Shown piece after piece: positions 24,207-32,624 of a stretch of 64,000 bases of DNA. A model generated the notes under the pieces. That model was given only the letters and a program-made list of their open reading frames with translations, made no database searches and was not told where the DNA came from. This stretch comes from Alteribacter populi. GTDB lineage: Bacteria; Bacillota; Bacilli; Bacillales; Salisediminibacteriaceae. Numbering within the stretch: the stretch's first letter is position 1; each line of letters starts with the position of its first letter. A program made the position numbers and the translations under genes. The stretch covers positions 1,200,368-1,264,367 of the forward strand of contig NZ_KZ293963.1 of the NCBI RefSeq assembly GCF_002352765.1. Reading direction: 5' to 3'.

Positions 24207-24232
24207 CAGTTCAACTTTATCGTTTCGATCGA

Positions 24233-25210
24233 TTAAAATTCGATGACTTGTTTTGATTTTTCAACAATGTCTTTGTAGCTTGGTAACCAAGTATCCTCTG
24301 CTGCACCAAATGGGTAAACAGTATCAGGAGAAGTTACCCGTAACACAGGTGCTTCTAGACTTAAGATTGCACGTTCCGTAATTTCCGCCACAACATTGGC
24401 AGCAATACCCGCTTGCTTTTGAGCTTCTTGAACGACGATAGCACGGTTCGTTTTTTCAACAGACTCGAGAATCGTGTCAATGTCGATTGGACTTACTGTA
24501 CGAAGGTCGATAACTTCAGCATCGATGCCGTCTTTTTCAAGCTCTTCTGCAGCTTTTAGAGAAGAATGAACCATTGCACCGTATGTAACGATTGTTACGT
24601 CTTTCCCTTCACGTTTCACATCCGCTTTACCGATTTCTACTGTGTATTCTTCTTCAGGAACTTCATCACGGAAAGAACGGTACAGCTTCATGTGCTCTAA
24701 GTAAACGACCGGATCGTTGTCACGGATCGCAGAGATTAATAATCCTTTTGCATCGTAAGGAGTGGAAGGGATCACGACTTTCAACCCAGGGGATTGCGCC
24801 ATAAGTCCTTCTAAGCTATCTGCGTGAAGTTCAGGTGTCTTAACGCCGCCTCCGAATGGCGCACGAATGGTTACTGGTGAGTGATATACGCCGCCGGAAC
24901 GATAACGCATACGAGCCATTTGTGCTGCGACAGCGTCGAACGTTTCGAAAACGAATCCGAAGAACTGGATTTCCATAACAGGACGGAAGCCTGTTACACC
25001 TAGGCCAGCAGCTAAACCGCCGATTCCGGACTCAGCCAGTGGTGTATCGAATACACGGTCTTCACCAAATTCTTTTTGAAGTCCTTCCGTAGCACGGAAA
25101 ACCCCGCCGTTTTGACCGACGTCTTCACCGAATACAAGTACGCTTTCGTCGTTCTTAAGTTCATTGCGCATCGCATCCGTAATCGCTTGAATCATTGTCA
25201 TTTGCGCCAT
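24233..25210 (-). CDS. pdhB: Pyruvate dehydrogenase E1 beta subunit
   Basis: A 325-residue transketolase-like E1 beta. VFGEDVGQNGGVFRATEGLQ (~25-45), DTPLAESGIGGLAAGLG (~54-71) and the C-terminal VTSPDTVYPFGAAEDTWLPS are typical of the 2-oxoacid dehydrogenase E1 beta chain. With PdhA it decarboxylates pyruvate and acetylates the E2 lipoate. It follows pdhA by 3 bp. Confidence 0.96.
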   Translation of the reverse strand: MAQMTMIQAITDAMRNELKNDESVLVFGEDVGQNGGVFRATEGLQKEFGEDRVFDTPLAESGIGGLAAGLGVTGFRPVMEIQFFGFVFETFDAVAAQMARMRYRSGGVYHSPVTIRAPFGGGVKTPELHADSLEGLMAQSPGLKVVIPSTPYDAKGLLISAIRDNDPVVYLEHMKLYRSFRDEVPEEEYTVEIGKADVKREGKDVTIVTYGAMVHSSLKAAEELEKDGIDAEVIDLRTVSPIDIDTILESVEKTNRAIVVQEAQKQAGIAANVVAEITERAILSLEAPVLRVTSPDTVYPFGAAEDTWLPSYKDIVEKSKQVIEF

Positions 25211-25213
25211 AGC

Positions 25214-26302
25214 TTACTTCGACTCCTTTTCTTTATATTCTTCCATTTGCTCCTTTAGGTTTTGCGGAAGTTCTTCACCCATAATGCCGATGAGATCCGT
25301 TACTTTCTGCTTAGGAGCATTATCTGCTTTTTTAATTGCTTCTTTAATGTCTTCTTTCGCTTGTTCAACGATCTTATTTTCTTCGTCTTCTGTCCATAGA
25401 TCTTTAGATTCTAAGAATTTACGGAAACGAACAATTGGATCTTTTTGTTCCCATTTGTCATCTAATTCAGATGAACGGTAACGAGTTGGGTCATCCCCTG
25501 CCATTGTGTGAGGACCGTAACGGTACGTTAACGTTTCAATTAAAGTAGGACCGTTGCCGTCAAGACCACGTTTACGCGCTTCCTTCGTTACGGCATAAAC
25601 AGCAAGAATATCCATACCATCTACTTGTACTCCGTGAATACCCGCTGCAACTGCTTTTTGTGCAATCGTTTTTGCTGCTGATTGTTCTTCAACAGGAACA
25701 GAAATGGCAAATCGGTTGTTTTGAACAACAAAAATTCCTGGCACGTTGTATGCACCTGCAAAGTTAATCCCTTCATAGAAATCTCCTTGCGAAGATCCAC
25801 CGTCACCTGTATAAGTAATCGCTACTGTTTCAGTATTTTTACGCTTAAGTCCCATCGCGACTCCAGCAGTTTGAGTAATTTGAGCACCGATAATGATTTG
25901 TGGCATCATGACGTTAACACCATCTGGCATTTGGCCACCATGGAAATGTCCACGAGACCATAAAAACGCTTGATCTAACGGTACACCATGGTAAACAATC
26001 TGAGGAATGTCACGGTAACCCGGTAAAATCCAGTCTTGCTTATCTAACGCAAATTGTGAACCAATCATTGAAGCCTCTTGCCCTGCAACAGGTGCATAGA
26101 AACCAAGTCGACCTTGACGGTTCAAAGAAATAGCACGTTGGTCCCAAATTCGGGTATAAACCATACGTGTCATAAGTTCCTTTAATTCCTCATCTGAAAG
26201 GTCCGGCACCGCATCTTTATTAACGATTTCACCGTCTTCATTTAATATTTGGAAGGTTTCAAACTGACTCTCAATGTCTTTTAATTCTTTCGTTTTTTCC
26301 AT
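25214..26302 (-). CDS. pdhA: Pyruvate dehydrogenase E1 alpha subunit
   Basis: A 362-residue TPP-binding E1 alpha. The thiamine-pyrophosphate motif is YTGDGGSSQGDFYEGINFAGAYNVPGIFVVQNN (start ~164), and the phosphorylation-loop-like YRYGPHTMAGDDPTRYR is present near 270. The GTG at 26332 overlaps the SD region; ATG 26302, after GAGGTGAAAGGA, gives MEKTKELKDIE and normal length. First gene of the operon. The preceding 560 bp must hold its promoter. Confidence 0.95.
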   Translation of the reverse strand: MEKTKELKDIESQFETFQILNEDGEIVNKDAVPDLSDEELKELMTRMVYTRIWDQRAISLNRQGRLGFYAPVAGQEASMIGSQFALDKQDWILPGYRDIPQIVYHGVPLDQAFLWSRGHFHGGQMPDGVNVMMPQIIIGAQITQTAGVAMGLKRKNTETVAITYTGDGGSSQGDFYEGINFAGAYNVPGIFVVQNNRFAISVPVEEQSAAKTIAQKAVAAGIHGVQVDGMDILAVYAVTKEARKRGLDGNGPTLIETLTYRYGPHTMAGDDPTRYRSSELDDKWEQKDPIVRFRKFLESKDLWTEDEENKIVEQAKEDIKEAIKKADNAPKQKVTDLIGIMGEELPQNLKEQMEEYKEKESK

Positions 26303-26745
26303 GAATCCTTTCACCTCTTCCTTTCTACTCACATTTAAAGTTGCCTAAACAACACATTAAAAAGCTAATGTTTTCTAGATCATGTGCGCCATTGTTAGAA
26401 TGCCCATCTTTTTTTAGAAAACAAGCTCTTCTGACAAAAATCTCTAAAACCTTTAATGGTTGTATACCCAATCTAAATTCTTGTTAATCCAAACAGAAAG
26501 AAAATGCTCTGCTCAGGAGTTACTGTATTAATCGTAATCCAAAATGAGTGATACAACTTATCATTCGACATTTAGTTTACATGATCGTTTTAACCCTAGT
26601 CAATCCTTTTGCATTTGAATTTCTAGTTTTTTCTCTTTCGTTACGCTGAACACCTCAAGGTATCTGTTATATATAAAATAATCTTCTGTTACACACAGCA
26701 GCTAATCATGCATTTTAAGAGCTTTTTAAAAGCAAGATCGTTTAC

Positions 26746-26812
26746 AGGAGGCTTGGCGGTTCGTCCGCGGAAAGCGAGCAGATGCAGGCCTACGGAGCTC
26801 CATAAAGATACG
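26746..26812 (-). repeat. Dispersed GC-rich repeat, family A, truncated copy 2 (inverted)
   Basis: Reverse complement reads GGAGCTCCGTAGGCCTGCAT, CTGCTCGCTTTCCGCGGACG and AACCGCCAAGCCTC, the left half of the family A unit (compare 61432-61495). The right half is missing. Confidence 0.8.
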
Positions 26813-26867
26813 CTTTTTTGAAGTGTGTGCTTTTTTAAACAAATGAATTATGAAAGTGATTCAACTA

Positions 26868-26895
26868 TAAAAAAAGACACTCACGATTGAGTGCC
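26868..26895 (-). terminator. Terminator of ykyA
   Basis: GACACTCA / TGAGTGCC hairpin with ATTGAT-like loop; minus-strand TTTTTTTAT follows. Confidence 0.8.
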
Positions 26896-27543
26896 TTACG
26901 CAGGTTCTTCTACATTTAAATCCGCTGTCTCATAAAAATCTCTTTTGGCATCATTGTAGTCTGCGGTTCGTTCATTAAATTCCGTATTTAACTCATTGAT
27001 ACGGTTGTAGGCTTCATTTACCTGGTCGTGCTGCTCTTGAAGTTCTTCTATCGTTAGGTCTTCTTGCTTCATCATTTCATACAATTCCACATCCATATCA
27101 ATGGTATCCATATACTCATCGAATAGTTCTTCATATGCACTATAACGCTCGTCCATCTCATTAATCATCGCGTCAGCCTTTTCTTGAAGTTCTTCAGGTA
27201 TGTCATCAACGTAATCACTCACAAGTTGGAACTCTTGATAAGCCTCGTCAATGCTGTCTTTTTCATTATTAAGTAAACTCCTTCGTTCTTCTGCTGATTC
27301 GATTGCTTCATCAGCTAGTGGGGTGATCTCTTCAACTTCTGTTAGCGTTAGCATCTCATCATAAAGCTCATGCTCTCTTTGTTCAGCTTCTGTTAGTGGT
27401 GTTTGCTGCTCTTGAAATACTTGCTCTTTTTCTACCGCACTTTCTAGATGCTCGTGCATTTGCATTGCTGTGTCGTCTCCGAAACAACCAGTTAGAACGG
27501 TCGCTATCGAGATCACACCCAGCATTTTTATCCCTTTCTTCAC
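26896..27543 (-). CDS. ykyA: YkyA-family lipoprotein
   Basis: A 215-residue, very acidic lipoprotein: GTG start (GGAGG upstream), lipobox VLTGC (Cys ~20), then long helices rich in Glu/Leu, predicted coiled coil from ~30 to ~205. It fits the YkyA putative cell-wall-binding lipoprotein family, and lies between pdhA and defB as in B. subtilis. Precise function unknown. Confidence 0.85.
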   Translation of the reverse strand: MKKGIKMLGVISIATVLTGCFGDDTAMQMHEHLESAVEKEQVFQEQQTPLTEAEQREHELYDEMLTLTEVEEITPLADEAIESAEERRSLLNNEKDSIDEAYQEFQLVSDYVDDIPEELQEKADAMINEMDERYSAYEELFDEYMDTIDMDVELYEMMKQEDLTIEELQEQHDQVNEAYNRINELNTEFNERTADYNDAKRDFYETADLNVEEPA

Positions 27544-27760
27544 GAACGTGAGCCTCCTTCAAATAACTCTGTTTGTTCTACCATTATCAACCTATCTTAA
27601 TTCATGATTTTTTACAAGGATTTTTTAATGGCCAATACACGCTTCATTTAATAACTTAAACAAAAACTAGGTATTCATCCATTCACTCTCTCAACATTTG
27701 CATAGCATGTAAGTAAATCGCTGACCTACAGCGGTGAATATACAAAGGAGGCAATTGCTT

Positions 27761-27928
27761 ATGTACGGATATGGAACTGGCAGCGGATGTTGGGATCCTT
27801 GTGGATATGGCTATGGGCAACAGGTAGCAGGTGTTGGCCACCATCCTGGAGCAGGAAGAGGTTTCGCGTTAATCGTTGTCCTCTTCATCTTGTTAATCAT
27901 CGTTGGTGCATCTAAATTTGGATGCTAA
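27761..27928 (+). CDS. YjcZ-family small sporulation protein
   Basis: A 55-residue protein: N-terminal Gly/Tyr-rich MYGYGTGSGCWDPCGYGYG, then a C-terminal transmembrane helix FALIVVLFILLIIVGASKF. This is the YjcZ family, abundant small membrane peptides made in sporulating Bacilli. Use ATG 27761 (7-8 nt after AAAGGAGG); an upstream ATG has no SD. Sporulation timing is inferred from the family. Confidence 0.88.
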   Translation: MYGYGTGSGCWDPCGYGYGQQVAGVGHHPGAGRGFALIVVLFILLIIVGASKFGC

Positions 27929-27942
27929 TCAATGATTATGGG

Positions 27943-27968
27943 GAACGGGAGTATTTTACTCTCGTTTC
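27943..27968 (+). terminator. Terminator of yjcZ-like gene
   Basis: GAACGGGAGTA / TACTCTCGTTTC hairpin followed by TTCTCTTTTATT. Confidence 0.7.
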
Positions 27969-28050
27969 TTCTCTTTTATTATAGAATATTATATGATGGA
28001 AAATGAGCAAGAAAAAATGATTCATCCAATAAAGGAGTGTTAGGTAACTC

Positions 28051-28632
28051 ATGCTTACAATGAAAGATATCGTTCGGGAAGGTCATCCAACTTTGCGAAA
28101 AATCGCTGAAGAAGTGTCAATGCCCCCCTCCCAAGAAGAAAAAGAAACATTACAAAAGATGGTCGATTTCCTTATACATAGCCAAGATGAAGAAACTGCT
28201 GAAAAATACGGACTTAGACCTGGAGTTGGTCTAGCAGCTCCTCAAATCAATGTAAGCAAACGAATGATTGCCGTTAGAACGACTGACCACAGAGATGAGC
28301 TCATCGAATTGGGGCTATTTAACCCTAAAATCGTCAGCCGCTCGGTTGAAACCACATTTCTCGAATCAGGAGAAGGCTGTTTATCGGTTGACCGGGAAGT
28401 GAAAGGAGTCGTTCCTCGCTATTCGAGAATTAAAGTAAAAGCAACGACCCTTGAAGGTAAAGAGATTTCTCTAAGGTTAAAAGGATTTGCAGCAGTTGTG
28501 TTTCAACACGAGATCGACCATTTGAACGGCATTATGTTTTATGACCGAACAGTGGAAAATGACCCTTACAAAAAACCATTGCCACCAAAAGAAGTAATAA
28601 ACCGCAGTGGCAATGAAAGTCCCGTCTCATAA
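28051..28632 (+). CDS. def: Peptide deformylase
   Basis: A 193-residue peptide deformylase with the three family motifs: GVGLAAPQI (~61), EGCLSV (~112, Cys metal ligand) and QHEIDHLNG (~155, HEXXH). It removes the formyl group from new N-termini. The long type with an insert after EEVSMPPSQEEKE matches the B. subtilis DefB (YkrB) type. ATG with AAAGGAGTG upstream. Confidence 0.96.
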   Translation: MLTMKDIVREGHPTLRKIAEEVSMPPSQEEKETLQKMVDFLIHSQDEETAEKYGLRPGVGLAAPQINVSKRMIAVRTTDHRDELIELGLFNPKIVSRSVETTFLESGEGCLSVDREVKGVVPRYSRIKVKATTLEGKEISLRLKGFAAVVFQHEIDHLNGIMFYDRTVENDPYKKPLPPKEVINRSGNESPVS

Positions 28633-28646
28633 AAGACGGGACTTTC
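28614..28646. terminator. Bidirectional terminator between def and ykrA
   Basis: TGAAAGTCCCGTCT / AGACGGGACTTTCA hairpin overlapping the def stop, between convergent genes. Confidence 0.85.
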
Positions 28647-28671
28647 ACCATTAACAATCACTACATATAAT

Positions 28672-29454
28672 TTATTCTTCAATAAGTCCTAAAGAAACGA
28701 GCCCTTTATGAATCCCGTCATCACCTACGTGATCCGTTTCATGGTCGGCTACTTTTTTCGCTTCAGGCACCGCGTTGCCCATTGCTACACCGCACCCAAC
28801 ATACTTTAACATTTCCAGGTCGTTCAATCCGTCTCCAAATGCATACGTATTTTCAACAGGAATACCTAACTTTTTCAACATTTCTTCAATGCCTTTTGCT
28901 TTTGATCCACCTGGTGGCAGGACATCAATGGCTTTCTCATGCCATCTCACATAGTCAAAGTCAAGGTGATTCGTGTAATAATGTTTTTCAGTTTCTGATT
29001 CGCAAAACAGCAATGCTTGATAAATATTCTTTGAGAGATGAAACTGTGGGTCATGAGGAGGATGGTCCATTTTTAAGCTCCCCATGCTATTATGAATAAA
29101 TGGGTGATCTGAATGGTTGGCTCTCCCTGTTTCACTGTCGAGAAAAACCATCGGGTGGCCTTTTTCCAGAGCATCATTTTCTAAATGTAGAAGGCGGTTT
29201 GTTTCTAATGGAGTATCAAAAATTGTCTCTCCTTTATAAACAACATAAGAACCATTAAAACTTACGAATGAATCGATAGCCAACTCTTCTAATAAATATT
29301 GAAACATAAAGGGAGCCCGCCCTGTAGCGATCGCTACGTTAATACCGTTGTCTTGCAGTTTTTTCACAGCTTCCCTTGTTGATTCCGGAATTTCTTTTTC
29401 GTCGTTTAAGATCGTGCCGTCAATATCTAAAAATACTACTTTATTTTCGCTCAA
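28672..29454 (-). CDS. ykrA: Cof-type HAD hydrolase YkrA
   Basis: A 260-residue HAD phosphatase, type IIB (Cof). Motif I DIDGTILND (~10), motif II VAIATGR (~40), motif III Lys GGSKAKGI (~190) and motif IV GDGLNDLEML (~210) are all present. These enzymes dephosphorylate sugar phosphates or flavin/cofactor precursors; the substrate here is unknown. It lies between def and rpoY-rnjA, as ykrA in B. subtilis. Confidence 0.88.
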   Translation of the reverse strand: MSENKVVFLDIDGTILNDEKEIPESTREAVKKLQDNGINVAIATGRAPFMFQYLLEELAIDSFVSFNGSYVVYKGETIFDTPLETNRLLHLENDALEKGHPMVFLDSETGRANHSDHPFIHNSMGSLKMDHPPHDPQFHLSKNIYQALLFCESETEKHYYTNHLDFDYVRWHEKAIDVLPPGGSKAKGIEEMLKKLGIPVENTYAFGDGLNDLEMLKYVGCGVAMGNAVPEAKKVADHETDHVGDDGIHKGLVSLGLIEE

Positions 29455-29623
29455 AACGTTTCTTCCCCTCCATAGCTATGGCGTCATTACCATTGATAAT
29501 GTACCATTTTTCCTTATATCCGTCTAATAGGATGTTTTTCCCTTGAGACGAGATACGTGAAATCCGTTAAAAGCTCATTATAAAACAATTAGCAACAACC
29601 TTTTATAAAAGTTCCCAAACAAA

Positions 29624-29657
29624 AAAAGAAGTCCTCACTCTAGAGGACTTCTTTTTT
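29624..29657. terminator. Strong bidirectional terminator
   Basis: AAAAAAAGAAGTCCTC / GAGGACTTCTTTTTT hairpin downstream of the hypothetical gene at 29678-30004. Confidence 0.85.
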
Positions 29658-29677
29658 CAATGGAGTAAACTTGGTTG

Positions 29678-30004
29678 CTAATCTTTATGCTTATTTTCAA
29701 AGCTCCTCAAGTTTATCTTTTTATCTTCGGTTCCGTACCGTTCGATTAGGTTAAATAATGCTTTCGTGTCTCGTTTTAACGTTTGTTTATCGCCGTCAGC
29801 TGCCGATTCGTTAAACGGTCTTGCAAAAATATGTTCTGATTCTATATCTTTGCCTTCAAATCGGGAAATGACCTTGTTCAACTCCTCTAATTCCTTATCA
29901 TTCACGCTCACTTCGTATTGAATTAGATTTGAATCTGTCTGCTCAGGAAAAAGCTCAATTTTACTTCTTTGGTTAATCGAGACGTAATAAGTATGCTTAT
30001 CCAT
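29678..30004 (-). CDS. Conserved hypothetical protein, Bacillaceae type
   Basis: A 108-residue soluble protein starting MDKHTYYVSINQRSKIELF, with an N-terminal beta hairpin-like part and a C-terminal helical part. It resembles a small family of Bacillus proteins with no function known to me; I cannot name the domain. The ATG at 30004 has a strong SD (GGAGGGG) 6 nt upstream; the longer frame starting at 30055 lacks one. Confidence 0.65.
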   Translation of the reverse strand: MDKHTYYVSINQRSKIELFPEQTDSNLIQYEVSVNDKELEELNKVISRFEGKDIESEHIFARPFNESAADGDKQTLKRDTKALFNLIERYGTEDKKINLRSFENKHKD

Positions 30005-30171
30005 CAGCACCCCTCCGCAGCGAGTGTTACTATTGTCTACCCAAAATAAAAACACTTTACTCGTTAATTAGTGAATGGGAACGTTTTCCTCGCAACTTTC
30101 CGCACCTAAAGCTACATACTAAAAATTAAATCAAAATGCCAGTCTTGAATATATAGCGAGGAGGGTTTAAA

Positions 30172-30243
30172 ATGTTGAAAAGGTGGAGAGAACGGTTATT
30201 AAAACGATGTCGCGATCTATTTCCTAAAAACATATACGCGTAA
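30172..30243 (+). CDS. Putative 23-residue cationic peptide
   Basis: ATG with a very strong SD (GCGAGGAGGG, 6-7 nt upstream) opens MLKRWRERLLKR followed by 11 more residues and a TAA. Seven Arg/Lys and evenly spaced Leu/Trp/Phe predict an amphipathic helix. A perfect 13-bp hairpin follows 11 bp later. Strong SD and independent hairpin argue for a real small gene, and it would be missed by normal gene calling. Function unknown: a membrane-active peptide, a toxin-like peptide or a regulatory leader are all possible. Confidence 0.5.
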   Translation: MLKRWRERLLKRCRDLFPKNIYA

Positions 30244-30254
30244 TCATCGAGATG

Positions 30255-30284
30255 ACCCTTCTTTCTCGTTGGAGAAAGAAGGGT
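30255..30284 (+). terminator. Hairpin after the small peptide gene
   Basis: ACCCTTCTTTCTC / GAGAAAGAAGGGT, 13 bp, 4 nt loop. Only a weak T-rich tail (TCTCGTTT), so its strength is uncertain. Confidence 0.6.
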
Positions 30285-30498
30285 TCTCGTTTAAAATGAA
30301 GAATGTTCAATAACGAGGTTGTTCAAACGTCCGAATATTTCAATTTGAGCACTGACATAAAATAACTTGAAAGCTTCATTATACTCGTAGGGGAATACAT
30401 AGTTAGTAGATCAAGTATAAAACTAAAGACATACATACGTATAACAAACTCATTTCTATCGGTCATTATTTTACTTAAATATAAAAGGAGAGGATTTT

Positions 30499-30708
30499 AT
30501 GATTTTTAAAGTTTTTTATCAAGAAACAATTAAGGAAGTTCCTGTACGTGAAAACACCCATTCACTCTATATTGAAGGTACTTCAGAAGAAGAGGTTCGT
30601 AAAAAGTTAACTGAAAAAGACTATAACATTGAATTCGTGACCCCCTTGAGCGAAGACTATTTAAATTACGAACAACAAGACGAAGACTTTAAAGTGGAGA
30701 AAGCGTAA
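30499..30708 (+). CDS. rpoY: RNA polymerase epsilon subunit
   Basis: A 69-residue protein (MIFKVFYQETIKEVPVRE) of the YkzG/RpoY family, the small epsilon subunit of Bacillota RNA polymerase. The pattern ENTHSLYIEG and IEFVTPLSEDYLNYEQQ is typical. It is directly upstream of rnjA with a 2-bp gap, the conserved arrangement. Confidence 0.95.
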   Translation: MIFKVFYQETIKEVPVRENTHSLYIEGTSEEEVRKKLTEKDYNIEFVTPLSEDYLNYEQQDEDFKVEKA

Positions 30709-30710
30709 CC

Positions 30711-32375
30711 ATGAAAGCGAAAAACCATCAAGCTGCGGTCTTTGCCCTCGGGGGGTTGGGTGAGATCGGCAAAAACACGTACGCTGTCCAGTTTCAAGAC
30801 GAAATCATTTTAATTGATGCTGGTATTAAGTTCCCTGAAGATGAGTTATTAGGAATTGACTACGTGATTCCTGACTATACGTATTTAGCTAAAAATGAAG
30901 ATAAGATTAAAGGATTGTTTATTACACACGGGCACGAAGACCACATCGGAGGCGTTCCCTACCTTCTTCGCCAAGTCAACATTCCAATTTACGGCGGAAA
31001 GCTAGCCTTAGGCCTTCTTCGGAATAAATTGGAAGAACACGGGTTGTTAAGGAACACGAAAATGATTGAAATCCAAGAAGATGATGTGATCAAGTTCCAA
31101 AAAACATCTGTCTCTTTCTTCCGAACAACCCACAGCATTCCTGATTCATTCGGTATGGTTGTCAAAACACCTGCCGGCAACATTGTTCATACCGGTGATT
31201 TCAAATTCGATTTCACTCCAGTAGGTGAACCTGCCAACTTGACTCGAATGGCAAAAATCGGTGAGGAAGGCGTGTTATGCCTGTTATCAGATAGTACAAA
31301 CAGTGAAGTGCCTGGATTTACGATGAGTGAGCGCAAGGTTGGCGAAAGTATTGATAGCATTTTCCGCAGTGTGGAAGGCAGAATTATTTTTGCTACGTTT
31401 GCCTCAAATATTTACCGGTTGCAACAAGCCGTTGAAGCAGCAGTAAAATATCGCAGAAAAATTGCCGTATTTGGTCGAAGTATGGAATCAGCCATTAACA
31501 TTGGCTTGGAATTAGGCTATATTAAAGCGCCTAAAAATACATTTATTGACGCGTCTCAATTAAACAAAATTCCAAACGATCAAGTTGCGATTCTTTGTAC
31601 AGGAAGCCAAGGTGAACCCATGGCAGCACTTTCACGAATCGCTTTTGGAACACACCGTCAAATTCAAATCATCCCTGGCGACACGGTTGTCTTTTCATCG
31701 TCACCAATTCCAGGGAATACGTTAAGTGTAAGTAAAACCATCAACCAGCTTTATCGTGCCGGAGCCAATGTAATTCATGGTTCCCTAAACGATATTCATA
31801 CGTCGGGTCATGGTGGACAAGAAGAAATGAAGTTAATGCTTCGTTTAGTCAAACCAAAATACTTTATGCCGATTCACGGTGAATTCAGAATGCAAAAAAT
31901 GCACGCTAATATTGCCGAAAGTTGCGGTATACCTGAAGAAAATTGCTTTTTAATGGACAATGGCGACGTTCTTGCTCTTGAAAAAGACGATGCTCGCCTA
32001 GCCGGAAAAGTACCATCCGGATCAATTTACGTTGACGGAAGCGGCATTGGTGATATTGGGAATATCGTGTTACGCGACCGCCGAATTTTGTCCGAAGAAG
32101 GACTCGTTGTTGTCGTCGTCAGCTTAAATATGAAAGAGTTTAAAGTGACCGCAGGACCTGACCTTATTTCCCGAGGATTTGTGTACATGCGTGAATCGAG
32201 CGACCTTATTAATGAAGCTCAAAAGATGCTCTCGTCTCATTTAGATGGCATGATGGAACGAAAAACCACACAATGGTCTGAAATTAAAAATGAAATAAGT
32301 GACGTATTAGGACCATTCCTTTATGAAAAAACAAAACGTAAACCAATGATCCTTCCGATTATAATGGAAGTGTAA
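30711..32375 (+). CDS. rnjA: Ribonuclease J1
   Basis: A 554-residue metallo-beta-lactamase/beta-CASP RNase J. The zinc motif THGHEDHIGG (~72-81), GDFKFD (~162), the beta-CASP box around ATFASNIYRLQQ (~225) and HTSGHG (~365) are present. RNase J1 is the 5'-to-3' exo- and endonuclease of Bacilli. In B. subtilis GapA with the SR1P peptide binds RNase J1, and SR1P is also encoded in this window (15366). Confidence 0.97.
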   Translation: MKAKNHQAAVFALGGLGEIGKNTYAVQFQDEIILIDAGIKFPEDELLGIDYVIPDYTYLAKNEDKIKGLFITHGHEDHIGGVPYLLRQVNIPIYGGKLALGLLRNKLEEHGLLRNTKMIEIQEDDVIKFQKTSVSFFRTTHSIPDSFGMVVKTPAGNIVHTGDFKFDFTPVGEPANLTRMAKIGEEGVLCLLSDSTNSEVPGFTMSERKVGESIDSIFRSVEGRIIFATFASNIYRLQQAVEAAVKYRRKIAVFGRSMESAINIGLELGYIKAPKNTFIDASQLNKIPNDQVAILCTGSQGEPMAALSRIAFGTHRQIQIIPGDTVVFSSSPIPGNTLSVSKTINQLYRAGANVIHGSLNDIHTSGHGGQEEMKLMLRLVKPKYFMPIHGEFRMQKMHANIAESCGIPEENCFLMDNGDVLALEKDDARLAGKVPSGSIYVDGSGIGDIGNIVLRDRRILSEEGLVVVVVSLNMKEFKVTAGPDLISRGFVYMRESSDLINEAQKMLSSHLDGMMERKTTQWSEIKNEISDVLGPFLYEKTKRKPMILPIIMEV

Positions 32376-32382
32376 TAAGAAA

Positions 32383-32403
32383 AACCGCAAAGCGGTCTTT
32401 TAT
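32383..32403 (+). terminator. Terminator of rpoY-rnjA
   Basis: ACCGC-AAA-GCGGT hairpin followed by CTTTTATT, 8 bp after the rnjA stop. Confidence 0.75.
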
Positions 32404-32520
32404 TAAGAACAGCGTCAGCTTCCGCCGCATGTTTTAAGTCTCAAGGATGCTTTACCCACGAGACGAACGGCGTGAAGGTAGCAGTCCGCTCTATAAATTT
32501 GTATCTTTTAAAGAAACGTA
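32403..32520. repeat. Dispersed repeat, family C, copy 1
   Basis: AACAGCGTCAGCTT, then GCATGTTTTAAGTCTCAAGGATGCTTTACCC and GAGAC with a decayed GCGGC end. The same blocks in the same order are at 37606-37700. Ends with the AAAGAAACGTAGATTTTT tail seen elsewhere. No ORF. Confidence 0.65.
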
Positions 32521-32554
32521 GATTTTTATCCTTTCTTCACTCTCAAGAAAAACG

Positions 32555-32592
32555 AAAGTGCCTGAGAACAACTCGTTCTCAGGCACTTTTTT
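32555..32592. terminator. Bidirectional terminator at the ktrC 3' side
   Basis: AAAGTGCCTGAGAAC / GTTCTCAGGCACTTT hairpin with T-run on the plus strand and A/T flank on the minus. Confidence 0.85.
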
Positions 32593-32624
32593 TTGAAAGA
32601 TAAGCGTAATGTTAAAGCAGTCTT

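Larger units (their letters stand above)
26303..26895. other. Long intergenic region upstream of pdhA
   Basis: AT-rich leader of about 440 bp without a supported ORF, then family A repeat copy 2 (26746-26812) and the ykyA terminator. CcpA or other control of pdhA is plausible, but I did not find a clear cre site here. Confidence 0.4.
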
